Below are positions 46,836 to 58,500 of a DNA stretch of 64,000 nucleotides, piece after piece. Under the pieces are notes generated by a model. It made no database searches and was not told where the DNA came from. It saw nothing but the letters and a program-made list of their open reading frames with translations. The stretch comes from Montifringilla adamsi (Eukaryota; Chordata; Aves; Passeriformes; Passeridae), in NCBI GenBank assembly GCA_017590115.1, contig JAGGNK010003335.1:15314494-15378493 (forward strand), in the 5' to 3' direction. A program made the position numbers and the translations under genes. The first letter of the stretch is position 1; each line of letters starts with the position of its first letter.

Positions 46836-47899
46836 ATGGAGAGCACAGGGGGCTTCCTGCAACCACCCACATCACTGAAGACCCCCTGATCCCCTGGGCC
46901 CCCCGAGTGTGCTCAGCACTGCTGGGTTCCCTGGCCTGGCCCTCCTGAGGTGCCCACGAGGCACTCCAGCTGTGGCCAGTAATTTCCCTTGGGAATTCAG
47001 TGGGAAGTGTGCATTGCACTGTGCAGGTGCATCCCCCAGCAGAGCCTCGGTCCCACCCGTTGCTCTGAGAGTGAGCTGATGCAGCCTGGCCCTTAAAGCC
47101 CAGGAAAGCTGAAGGATCACTCTCCAAACAGGCCGGAGGTGAGCAGGAGCTGGCATGCAGAGAACCATCCACTCGACTTCGTTTCCAGCACCTCCCCACT
47201 GCAGGGCACTTCACGGTTCTGTTTTCTTTGTAATCAATTCAGATGAGAACACAAAGTGAGTGCTAATCACAGAGCACAAATAGGGAAGAATATGTAGAAA
47301 AGAAAAACAACCCTCACCACCTTTGTTTTCAGTAGAGTTTATGGCAGGCATCACATTTCAAACCGCTGGCAGAGGAGCTGATGCTGCTTGCAGCTTCACT
47401 CTTTTCCAGTGTGCGCCCCCCCAGCCCAGCACACAGCACCACGGGACAGGCTGCAGAGCAGCACCAAAGCAAAAGGAAACTTGAGATGAAACAGAGTGGG
47501 GTCATTGGCTCCTGGCATTATCCTGAAGATGTTTGTCAACATTTTAGTTCAGCTAAATGGCCACTATATTACAGAAATACAGAAATATTTTGTTTTGATA
47601 TAATCATGGTCTGGGGGGATAACTTTTGGAAAAACACATTAACCCTTTCCACACTGTACTTCTGAAGATTCCTGAGAGTAGGGCAGGGATGGCTGCAGCC
47701 TGACTGCATTATTTGAGGCATCTTTGGATTTACAGTCTTGTTCTCTAACATTTGTAGCACTCTTATGTTGAAAACACAGGGCTGAAACACGGCAAGGTTT
47801 GTAAGGAAAATGGTCTTGGGCCTTAACTGCCCCTCCTGCCCTCCTCAGGCAATCCATCAGTATGTGCGGACAGGCAGACCCGAGATAGGAATTCAGCTG

Positions 47900-49040
47900 A
47901 TAAAGGGAATGCAAATTACAGGTACCGGGATGGTCCCTGGCCTCCCTTGCCGAAGCCAGTGCCTCGCGGGGCAGGAAGGGGCCCCTCGGGCCCCTCTGGC
48001 TGTGCTGGGCTCGGTCTCACTGGGCTGGGCTGGCACACGGAGCAGGTGCTGGCCATGCCCAGCGCGGAGCTGGGAGCGCTGGAGCTGCTGCAGCGCAGTG
48101 CCGGCAGCCGGGGGCGCGCAGAGGGTCAGCCGGCCCGGCCGGCGCTGTCCCGGTCCCCCTGTACCCCGGTCCCAAGGGCGGGCCGAGGTGAGCATCCCCG
48201 GAACGCGAGGCAGGAGCGGCCGCCGCCTCTCTGCAGCACCGGGCGCAGGAAGCCGGGTCCGGCCCGGGCCGGGCACACGCTGCCCCCGCAGCAGCCCCGT
48301 GCCAGCCCCGGTGCCCGGGCTGCCCCGTGCCCTCGGCACATCGGCTGAGCCGCGGGGCCGCTGCAGGCCCGGGCTTGAGCCGAGCGCCCGGCGCGGCCCC
48401 GCCGGGAGCCGAACAGGTCGGGCGGCTCCGGGCTGTGGGAGGAATAATCGCTGGGGTTGATTCAGCGAGCCGGGGCGGCCAAACCGGGCGAGGATGGCAC
48501 TGCGGAGCCAGCCGCGGCACCGCCACCTACCCCCGGCGAGCGGTGGCGTTTGAAGGACTTTACAGAGCCGCAGTGGAGCGGGCAGAGCCGAGCCGAGCCG
48601 AGCCGAGCCAGGCGCGCTCCCCGCGGCGGGGGCGGCGGTGGGTGTGCGAGGGGTGTGCGCAGCGAGCGGCGCTGCCGCCGGAGCCCAGCACCAGCAGGTC
48701 GGGGCTGATGTTTATCGGGCGCTCTCATCTCCTGAGCTGTGAATTTTCCCGTGCCGTGCCAGTCCTGCGCTGCAGCCCGCCCTGCGCTCGGCTCGGGGCA
48801 GCGCCCGCTCCGCTCCCTGCCCGGCCCGGCTCCGGGACCCTCTGCCCGGCCGGCAGCACCGGGGCTCCGGGGCTCAGCCCGGCCGCGGCCCGGAGCCGTC
48901 CCCTCGCTCCAGCTGAGTCAGGAGTGACTCATTCGGAGCCGGCTGCGGGCGCAGCGGGTGCAATTGGCTGGGAGCGCAGCTCTGGATGTAGGTGGCTGCG
49001 CTCCGCGCTCCGGCAGCGCAGCTCTGCTCCCTGCTCCCTG
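47900..49040 (+). promoter_or_regulatory. SH3RF2: CpG island and probable SH3RF2 promoter
   Basis: The base composition becomes strongly GC- and CpG-rich from about 47.9 kb to about 49.0 kb, ending roughly 130 bp before the SH3RF2 ATG. It contains many GC-box-like runs (GGGGCGG, CCGCCC types) and a (GAGCC)n tract at about 48585-48608. No TATA box is obvious, typical of a CpG-island promoter. The position fits the 5' exon and start site of SH3RF2; an antisense transcript cannot be excluded. Confidence 0.75.
48914..48931. promoter_or_regulatory. Palindromic pair of AP-1 (TRE) sites
   Basis: TGAGTCA (48914-48920) and TGACTCA (48925-48931) are both perfect AP-1 consensus sites, separated by GGAG. 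They form an 18-bp inverted repeat at the downstream end of the SH3RF2 CpG island, about 240 bp before the start codon. This suggests control by Fos/Jun or related bZIP factors; function is inferred from the motif alone. Confidence 0.5.
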
Positions 49041-49172
49041 CTCCTCGCCCTCCGTGCAGGATTGCTGCCTCAACCAGGCTCTGCTTCTCGCAGGAGGGCA
49101 TCTCGGGCGGCTCCGGTGGATGTGGGGTGTGGATGGCCCCGGGCCCGCTCCTGAAGGGGCTCTGCACTGAAG

Positions 49173-49544
49173 ATGGATGACTTGGCTCTCCTTGACCTGT
49201 TGGAGTGTCCCGTGTGCTTTGAAAAGCTCGACGCCACAGCAAAGGTGCTGCCGTGCCAGCACACATTCTGCAAGCCCTGCCTGCAGAGGATCCTGAAATC
49301 CCAGAAGGAGCTGCGGTGCCCCGAGTGCAGGACCCTGGTCCTGGGCAGCATTGAGCAGCTGCCCTCCAACCTGCTCCTCATTCGCCTCCTGGATGGAGTC
49401 AGGTGTGGACAAAACGTCACCAGGTTTGGCTCGGTCCAGAGGTCGGGGCTCCTGTCGTCCCCCGCCTCCATCAGGAGGGTCCCCAGGGGGCTGCAGCTGC
49501 ACCAGCACCGGCTGGCAACGAATCCCCGGATCCACATGGAGGGG
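49173..49544 (+). CDS. SH3RF2: SH3RF2 first coding exon (RING finger)
   Basis: This exon holds 124 codons from an ATG in a strong context (A at -3, G at +4) to ATGGAGGGG before the donor GTAAGG. The RING-HC ligands are C12, C15, C28, H30, C33, C36, C49 and C52, a complete C3HC4 set, so E2 binding and ligase activity are plausible. Residues 60-124 are the spacer, ending RIHMEG, which joins VPRARALY in the next exon just as in family members. Acceptor-like sites at about 49060 and 49100 (ending CCTCCGTGCAG and CTTCTCGCAG) suggest a separate non-coding first exon in the CpG island just upstream. The transcription start is not determined. Confidence 0.94.
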
Positions 49545-52500
49545 GTAAGGAGGTTCTTAGTTCTTTCTTCTGCCCATGAGCTTAGAAAGGTTCCTGCTGT
49601 GTGCCCAGAGCCAGGAACCTCCTCTGTTAGCAGCACTGCAGAGTGCTTCAAGTGGGACTGAGTGTTTGTGTGCAAATTTGGCTGCTGTTTCAATGTGATA
49701 TTTGACTGTTTCAAGCTCACTACAGCAGAAATTGACTTCCAGGCTGAGACAAAGCCAGCCTGCCCTTCTTACAAAAACTTCCCAGCAGCTCTTTTCTCAG
49801 TTTTCAGATGCTTCCTGGCTTTTGAGGGCATTTCAGGTGCTTGGACTTTCAGGCAGTACACTGCTTTTGACTGATAGCAATTAAGTCAGTAATTGCAGAG
49901 CTGTAACTGTTGGTGGTGGAGAAGGTATTTCCATAGCTGCACCTCAGTTTCCCCGCACTGGAAAAGAAGGGGGGATGCCCAATGCAGCTGCTGTTGTTCT
50001 GTCCAAAGTTCTTGGAAGTTCACTAGTTAAGGATATTAAATTTGACTCACTTATGACTATACCTAGGGATGATTTACTAGGCTAATTTTAAAATTCTAAG
50101 TTAGTTCCATTATTTTCTTTAACAATGCAAAAGCTTTTTTTGAGTAATGAGGACAGGATATTAGATCTGTTAAAAGAACTTGGCTTAGTTGGAATTTAGG
50201 GTAGAGGCTTGTGGCTTCACCTTTACCACATTATATTCCTGGATTTCCATTTCTCTCACCTGAACTGCTCCGTACAATGCCTCTAAAGCCTCTTAATGAC
50301 ACTCAAAAGCTTGGCTGAAAGGGCTGCGGAGCCCCAGAGCCTGCTCAGAGCTGTAGAGGTCGGGGCAGGCACGGCCCAGGTGCTGTGCCCCGCGCTGGAG
50401 CCACGCAGCTGTGGCTGTGTGCTGTGGGTGTGAGCTGGCACGGGCACCCCAGGGGATCTCTGTGGTGCTGATGAGGATCTGGATGGCTCACACACCAACA
50501 CCGGGCATCCCTCGGGAGCTCCTCTCCCTGGTGTTCCCCTGTGCCAGCCTGAGCCCGAGGCACCGTGTCCCCTTCCCGGAGCAGGCACAGCACAGCCAGG
50601 GCAGGGTGGGTGACACTGCCCAGCCCAGAGCACTGCCTGGCACAGCACGGAGGGGCACAGGACCAGGGCAGGGTGGGTGACACTGCCCAGCCCAGAGCAC
50701 TCTCCTGGCTGCAGCACAGGGCCAGGGCAGGGTGCAGCAGGTCCTTGGGCTGCCAGGGCTCCCTCCACAGGGCCCTGCTGGGACCCCCCAGCTCCCGGGG
50801 AGCTGCAGGATCTGCTGGGGGACAAACCATGGTGCAAGGGACAAACCGTCCAACAGGGACAGCTTTCAGGCACTGCCATCCCGGGCAGCATTCCAGCTGA
50901 CAAGGAGAAGGTTGTAGATTTTCCAACTGGACTCTCCTGGCCCTGGATAAAAGAGCACAAGTACGCTCATCTGTCTTTCTTCTCTCTCACTCATTTCATG
51001 TTTCTTTAACTGGTTCTCAGGACATGTAGGAACTTGCTGCTGGCATATAAAGGCAACATCCATCCATCCAAAGCTCCCAAAAGCTTTTAGGACCAACTTA
51101 AGACCAAACTCCTGGAAATCAGCAGAGCCAGTGAGCACTGAGGGAGCTGTGGCTGGCTCCCTGGCACTGGGACAGCCCTCTGAGCTCCTGTGCCTCTCTG
51201 GGAAGGGATATAAAACACATTACACTGAAATACTCTTAGACTTAATTAGTTACTTAATTATAAAACACTTTGGAATCCTCTGCTGCAAGGTGAAGAATGC
51301 AATGTATTAGTCACGTTTTGGTTTTAGTGGTTTTAAATACCTGCATTCAGGACCAGACGTTACTTTGGCCACTCCAGTGGGGTGTTAATGGATTTGGAGC
51401 CTCCCCTGAGCTGGCACTCGGTGACAGCAGCACGTCACCCAGCACAGCAGGGACACATTTGAAAGTGCCTGTGCAGTGCAAGATGAGACAGTGATGAGGG
51501 TGACTTGTCATCACCCTACCCCATGGTGCTTGAGTTCCAGGGTCACCTGAAGGAAGCTGGGTAAGCAGAGACCTCCAGGTGCTTGTGAAGCTCAGAGCAG
51601 ATTGTTTTTGTCAGGAACCGCAGTGAGAGCAGCTGCCCTGCCCTGCTGCTCACCCCACCACAGCTCTCCCCTGGCTACTCAGAACTGCAGTGCCTGCTGC
51701 AGCAGAAGGTCACGGCCCCCCAAAACCAGACTGCCCCAGTCTGCAAGGGCTGCTGATCACCCCCTGCTCTCCACCACCTCGTGCCACAAAGAGAACACAC
51801 CTGACTGCCTGTCACAGCTCTGCAGCCAGAGCCACCACCCAGCCAGGACAGGGGCCAGCCTTTGGTTTTACCAAGGCTGTTCTATGAATAAACTCCCTTC
51901 GCTCCCTGGAGCTGAGAACATCGCAAGTTTGATCAAAGTTTCTCTCTCAGCAGAGATGTTTCCTTGCCAGCTCTTTGCTCTTCATGCTCATGAGCATCCA
52001 TGGAGGCAAAAAATCAAATCAATCCCTCATCACCCAGCAAGCCAAGAGCTGGTCTCCTTCAGAGCAGGAGGAGGGAGCAGGCCCCCACGGAGCTGCTGGC
52101 TTAGCACAAACACAGCACTGCTTTGCGGTCAGGAATTTCCCAGAGCCAGTTGTTAAAAAACAGGGAATTTTCTAATTACAGCCCATCCCAAGCGATTTAT
52201 TTGCTTGCATTTAAATCCCTTTTGAATCCACTTCCTACGAGCTAACGTGGTGTGGGCACGTGCTGGCTTTGTGCACGTGGAGCCGTCCGTGTGTGCCGCG
52301 GCCACGCCGAGCCCCGAGCCCCTGCTCTGCCCACAGCTGCTCCCCGCACCTCGGCCAGGCCTGCAGATCCTGAGCCCCAGTGCAGGGAGGACCTTGGATT
52401 TTCAGAATCTCCACATAATAAACTGTCTGGAATTTAAGAATAAAGGGCCTTGCTGGGAGGTGTATGTGCAAATGAGCCACGCTGGAGCCTTTGAACTCCT

Positions 52501-55500
52501 AGGAGCCGCCCCTGGCATGTGCCAGGTGTGGTTACAGCTTGTGCTGGAGCTCCTCCTCGCCTGCCTAGCGTGAGCTGGTGAGCAAGCAGAGCGTGTGTGC
52601 TGAGCTGTGCAGGAGCCTCCCTCGGCCCTTCAGGGGGCAGGGTGACCCCTGCACACGGCCAGACCCCATCCAGGCGCCGAGCCTGGCTGCTGGGCTGTGT
52701 CATGCAGCGAGCATGGGACAGTAAGCCAGAGGAAAAAAGTTCCGAGTGTGACAGCTTGCCTTAGGAAAACACGGACCACGCAGATTTTACTGTGACTCGG
52801 GCTATTTTCTCTTTGCATGAACTGAGTGCTCAACACCCCCTTCCAGCATTTCATGGGAGATAGACAGATAACACCTCTATTGGGATAAAAATACTCTGCA
52901 CTCCAACGTCCCACCTTCACACGGACGTCTATAGATAGTGCCTGCGTCTTGGTATTTTCTTCTCCTCCAGAATCATCTCCAACTCCTTTCTGCCTTTGAC
53001 AGACAGGACTTGGATTGCTGGAGCTTCTCGGAGTCTTGTTCAAAGCAAGCTCCATGTTTGCACCTGGCAGAGGCAAGCGAGTTTCCTGGCCTCCTCACTG
53101 AGCCAACCCCCTTCCCACCCTCCCAAAGGCCCCAGCAGTTCCTGTGTAGTCACAGCAGTGACCCCAAAACGTGTGTCCCGTCCCTCGGGCTGGCCGAGCG
53201 CTCTGGAGATGTCACCCACCCGTGGGTGCTGCCCCGGCCTGGGCTCTGCCTGGGTGGTGCTGGCTCCTTTCCCCCAGAGCATCCTCACAGCTGCTGGGGT
53301 AGGTGGGGCTCACAGAGCCCCTCAGCAGGACACGGAGATGCTTCATTTGGCTACAGAATTCTGAGTGGTCGTACGGCCTTTCTGGAGGAAGGATTTGTCC
53401 CCAGTCTCCTCCATTGCCGTGTCCCATCTGGGCTTGTCTCATTCCAGCAGAACGAGGAGCTGCTCCCACAGTGCTGCTGGCACCCTGTGCCAGGCATCGG
53501 TGTGTTTTCTCCCTCTGCGTGTAGTTTTAGCTCTTTTGCCTACTTCAAAGAGAGTGAGGTCAGCGTAGGCTGGTGGGTGATGCAGCCCCTGAAAGCTGTG
53601 TGAGCAGCAGAGCCAGCACAGGGCACCCCTGGTGCCACCTCTGCTGAGGAAACCCAAAGACCTCCACGGCCAGCAGCAGGAGCCAGTTTCCCTGGTTTTA
53701 CAAAATTAGGTACCGAGCTGCAAACACATAAAAGTGTTTTAATTTGTTTCCAAGGCAATGAGTCAGGCTCAGATGGCGAGTCAGGAATAGCACAGCAGGG
53801 CTCCTCTGCGAGCTCACCTGAGCAGAGCCGGGGTCAGCCGGGAGCCCCAAAGTCTGAGTGCCCCTGAGTGCCCCTGAGTGCCCCTGAGTGCCCCCTGAGT
53901 GCCCCTGAGTGCCCCTGAGTGCCCCCTGAGTGCCTCTGAGTGTCCCTGAGTGCCCCCTGAGTGCCTCCTGAGTGCCTCTGAGTGCCCCTGAGTGCCCCCT
54001 GAGTGTCCCTGAGTGCCCCTGAGTGCCCCCTCTCACACCCTGCTGCTCTCTGGCCACTGTCCCAGGGTCCATGGGCTGGTACTGGCCTGACTTGGTCGTT
54101 TTCCCTGCCGAGGGAAGGGTGGGGAGGAGGCAGCGTGCCGTGCAGCTCTGCAGGTGCAGGGCTGGGGCAGCAGCGTCCCGAGGGACGGGACAGCTCTCCC
54201 TGCTGCCAGGTCTCAGCCTGCAGTGCCAGGCCCGGTGCCCACTGGCAGAGGTTGCCCAGGGCTGGCAGCGCTGGTGAGGAGCCACAGCAGCACTCCCTTT
54301 CCAGCACAGGGAGGGCTGGGGAGCAGCAGGAGGGAGCAGGATGCCGGTTCCTCCCTGCACAATAAACAGCCTCTTGTGAGAACCGTGCTGCTGAGGCAGA
54401 GCATCATGACTGGGCACGCCGGGGGCTGACACACTTTGTTTTCCGTGCAGCTTAGAGCCATGACACACAGCCCAGCGCTGCCCGGGCCTGCTGACGGCAG
54501 CAGGGCTCCTCTGATGCTGCAGCAGCCAGCCAGGAGCCGGAGAGGCTTTCGTGCCCACTGGGCAGCCCCAGCCCGCCGGGAGCCCCTGCCACGTCCTCTC
54601 TGTCCTCTCCCAGCCCCGTCCCTGCTCTCCCTGTGCCCGCCCTGGGCGCTCCTCCTGCTCACCCGGGTGTCCCCCGTGGTTCACCCAGGCCAAGGGAAGC
54701 AGCTGTGTCCCCCTGGCAGCCGTGGGGCATCGCCAGCTCGGGGCCAGGCGTTCCCCGGGGGCTGGCTGCCTCGGCAGCTCTCATCCTCTCCTTCAGAGAA
54801 GCTGCTCTGGGTTTGCTTTAATCATTTCCCCCATTCTCCACGCCACCTTTGCATTCCAAAGCCAGGCCAGAAGTGCCAGGAGCCTGGATGCCGTGGTGCC
54901 CCAGGGCTGTGAGTGGGCACGGGGGTGGGTGCTCCCAGCCCCTCTGCCATGGCCCCAGCAGCTGCAGCCGTGCAGACGGAGCAGCACAAAAGCAGCTCAG
55001 TCCATTCAGTTCACATCTCCAGCATGTCCCGCGATGGCCAGCTGGCTCAGGAGCGGGTGGCCACCAGCAGCAGCCGTGGCCAGCGCTGGCCTCCCATCTG
55101 GGCAGGCCCCGAGGGAACGGGGCAGCTCCAGGGCTGACGTGAGCAGGAGGGACTGGCTCTGTTCTCCCTGCTGCACACAGTCTACGTGTGCTTGGAAGAC
55201 AGGAACAATCCTCCTCAGGGAAGAAATAATGCAGAAACCACCCAACTGTCTGAATCCTCAGAATATAATTACGTGAAGAGATTGAAATGACAAGTTCACT
55301 TTTGAAGGTTTTGTTCTCTGTGACAAGGCTGAAGTTATCTCCTCTGCCGAAATGCAGAAAAACAGAATTGTAATGGCAATTAATTTACATTCAAATAGCT
55401 CTTTTCATCCACCTGGATCCTGCAGAGCCCTGAACTGTGCTAGCTGAGCACACAAGCAGGTGATGGGGCTCATTCATGCCATGGAGACATGGGCAGTCGT

Positions 55501-58500
55501 GGCAGGATGTTGGAGGCAGCTCTCAGGAATCAGAGTGGATGGAGATGTTATTGATCATCTCCATAAAAAGGCAGTGTGTGCACGTCCTTCGGTGTCAGTG
55601 GTGGGTAACAGCCAGCTCCAGGGCTCAGTGCCAGTCACAGCTCAGCAGAGCAGGGCTGTGCCCTCAGGTCTGTGCTGGAGTCACTGCCTGCCCCAGGGGA
55701 GGCATCCCCAGTGCCCAGGGCTGTCCTGTGTCCTGCACAGGTCCGAGACACCCTCCCTGTGGGGCAGCTCCTGTGAGCCCCAGACTGGGACCGGTCCCTT
55801 GGGGTTCACTGCAGAGGCATTCAGCAGGACGGGCACAGGGGGAAGCTGCTCCAGGGCATTCCTGCATGGGTCAGGAAGGTCAAAGCTGGGCAAACACCGG
55901 TGCAAGCTGGTCTGAGGCCATTCCTGACCCATCTGCCAGCAGCGTCCCCACTGTCCTGCTGGGCTCTGGGGGCCAGCCCCGAGGTCCCTGGCAGAGAATC
56001 AGGAGGAAGCAGCCCTGGCCAGACACAGCGAGGAGCTGTCCCAAGGGTCCCGTGCTGCTCGTCCCAGGTCCGTCCCCGTCCCTCTGCTGGCCCTGCTGGT
56101 GAGGACGAGCACGGGGGCTCAGGAGCGTGCCACCGGTGCCACCAGCCGTGTGACACCGAGCTGTGCGTGGCAGGGGCTCGGGGCTGGGTGGCTCCAGCCC
56201 AGACCCGTTCCTGGCCTCGGCCTCCCCTGGCTGCTGTTGGCACCGCTGCTCCCTGGGGTGGTGCCAAAGGACAAGCTGTGGGGCACTCCAGCTCCCACCA
56301 GCAGCCTCTCCTCTTCCTGTGCTCCTGGCTTTGCTGCCGGTGATCCCTCCCCAGCCAGTGGCACACGCTGCTGCTCCTTCTCCTTTTTGTAGATTCCCTT
56401 GCTCGGGGCAGGGGTCGTTCACGGGTCCCCTGCTGCCAGCCGTGAGCAATTCATTTCAGCTCCTTTCAGACAACCACAGGGTGCGCTTCTCTGCTAGGAA
56501 GAGATGCCCCACTTGCTTCCTCACACTTATATAGGTATTTTTAATCTTTGTTTTGTGCAGAGGGAGACTCAAAGGCATTGGATGGCTGCCCAGCGCAACC
56601 GATGCCAAATGCCAAAAATAGTGAAAAAAATAAAATCTTTTCTCCCTTATTGGCCTCAGATCCACTGAGAATGGGGACAAGGGTTGAAGTGCATCTGCCA
56701 TGACCATCCCTGCTGGCAGAGTGGCCAAGGAGAGAAAAGCATCTCCCCCAGAGGCGGTGCTGATGCAGGGGGGCTCTGCCCCACACCTGGCATTCCCTGC
56801 TGCCTTCTCTCCCCAGGGCTCCCCCAAGGCAAGGCAAGGGGCACCTGGGGCTCAGCTGCTCTGAGAGCCTGATGGAGCTCCTGGGTCTCACTCGGGCATG
56901 ATGGAGGAGAGAACAGAGGGGAAGATCAGGAAAAATGAGGCAGCACTGAGAAAGTGACAGGCACCCCCACAATGGGTTTCTTCGCTGTAGTTTCTCTCTC
57001 TCTGCTGCTGCACACCAACTTTCAGCAGCCTCCAGCAGCTGTCACAGAGCTGCTCCCAGGTTTTCTCTCCAGCCAGGCGTGCGCCAGGGACTGGCCCGCG
57101 TGTGCAGTCCTTGGCTGGACAATGTGCTGCCACTGCCGCCCTGCTAGAGTGAAATGCTGCTTTGGGCTGACGAAAAGCACCTGGACGTGCTGACAGGAGA
57201 GGCTCCAGCAGAGCAGAGCAGGTCCTGCTCCCCCTGCCAGGGCCACGCTCTGGCCCGGGACCGCCTCTCCCTCTGCCCTCAGCCACCCCCAGGCACTCCT
57301 TGTCTTTATCACAGGTTAATTAGCACCCCAGTTTCTGCCTTTGCAATTAACCTACTTTAAATAAAGCAAAACAGATCCCTTGCAGAGGATCTGGGGCAGC
57401 CGGGAGTGGGCAGAAACCAGCCCGAGCTGAGAGAGGCTGGGAGCAGCTCGGAGCTGCAGCCACAGCAGGGAGATGCTGGCCTGGTGCCCACCCCGGGGCC
57501 TCTGCTGGCCCACCCCAGCTCCAGCACCGTGCCTGACACTGCAGGGGTCAGGTGTTCTTTCCTACACCCTACAAACACGTTAAAAAACGTGTGTTTTACA
57601 CACATGTGTGTCCTTCTGAAATCCCCAGCTTGCTGCTTTATTTTGTGACAGGGCACTTCAGTTGCTGCCTGTGGGTAGGTAAAGGCTTAGTTTGCGTCCT
57701 AAATGAAGTTGGGAAATAGATGGGATATTTTTGGCTCAGTGTCTGAATTTATTTTAAAAAATTGAAATTACCAAAACCTACAGACTTTGGAAAAAGCTGA
57801 CTTGGGTTGGGAGATTTGAAAGGGCAGAAAGGTGTGAGGAAAGGGTTAAAGAGGAGGGGAAGAGCTGAAGGTTGTGAGTGTGGTTAGAGGAAGAAAGAGC
57901 CCGTTCATCCAGCCGTCCGTGCATGCGAGTGGAGGGCTGTGTTCAGCCAGAGCTGCCCCCACACACTCCTGTCCCCCTGGGCTTTGGGTGTTTATCCTGC
58001 CTGCCCTGCTGTCTCGTCCCCTTCCCTGCTGAAGAAAGAATATTCCCGACTCCCAGCACTCTGTTGCTTGCTCCCCGTTCCCGGTTAGCACCAGGCATGC
58101 ATTTCATTTCGGAGTTTCTCTTCTTTTTAATGCATTTCCATAACTCGTTCATGCTGCCTTTAATGTTCTGCTGTATCCTGCCGTTCCCTCACCTCCCAGA
58201 CGTTGCTGCTCCTCCTTCCCAAGCCCTGTTCACCCTTTGTGAAGGTCCCATTTGTGTTCTGGGTGCTCCTGAGGCAGTGCCAGCCCTGTGCTCCTCGTGC
58301 CAGTGGTGCCAGCGTGGCTCTGAAGGAGAGCTGCTGTCCCCAGCCTGTTCTCCTCGTGGCAAGCTCACCTGTCCAGGTGTGTGTTTGCCTCACAGATGTG
58401 ATCCTGGTTTTCTGGTGAGAGCAGCACTGGCCAAGCCTCCCTTGCCCATGTCCTTTCTCCCAGCAATGTGCTGTCAGTGTCACTGAGCCAAGCACATCTG

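Larger units (their letters stand above)
38284..47899. other. Divergent intergenic interval between GRXCR2 and SH3RF2
   Basis: The GRXCR2 5' flank should hold its promoter; no TATA box or CpG island stands out there. The interval contains the 1.47-kb duplication, a GGA microsatellite near 44690, the 135-bp duplication and otherwise unremarkable sequence. No additional gene is recognised. Confidence 0.6.
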
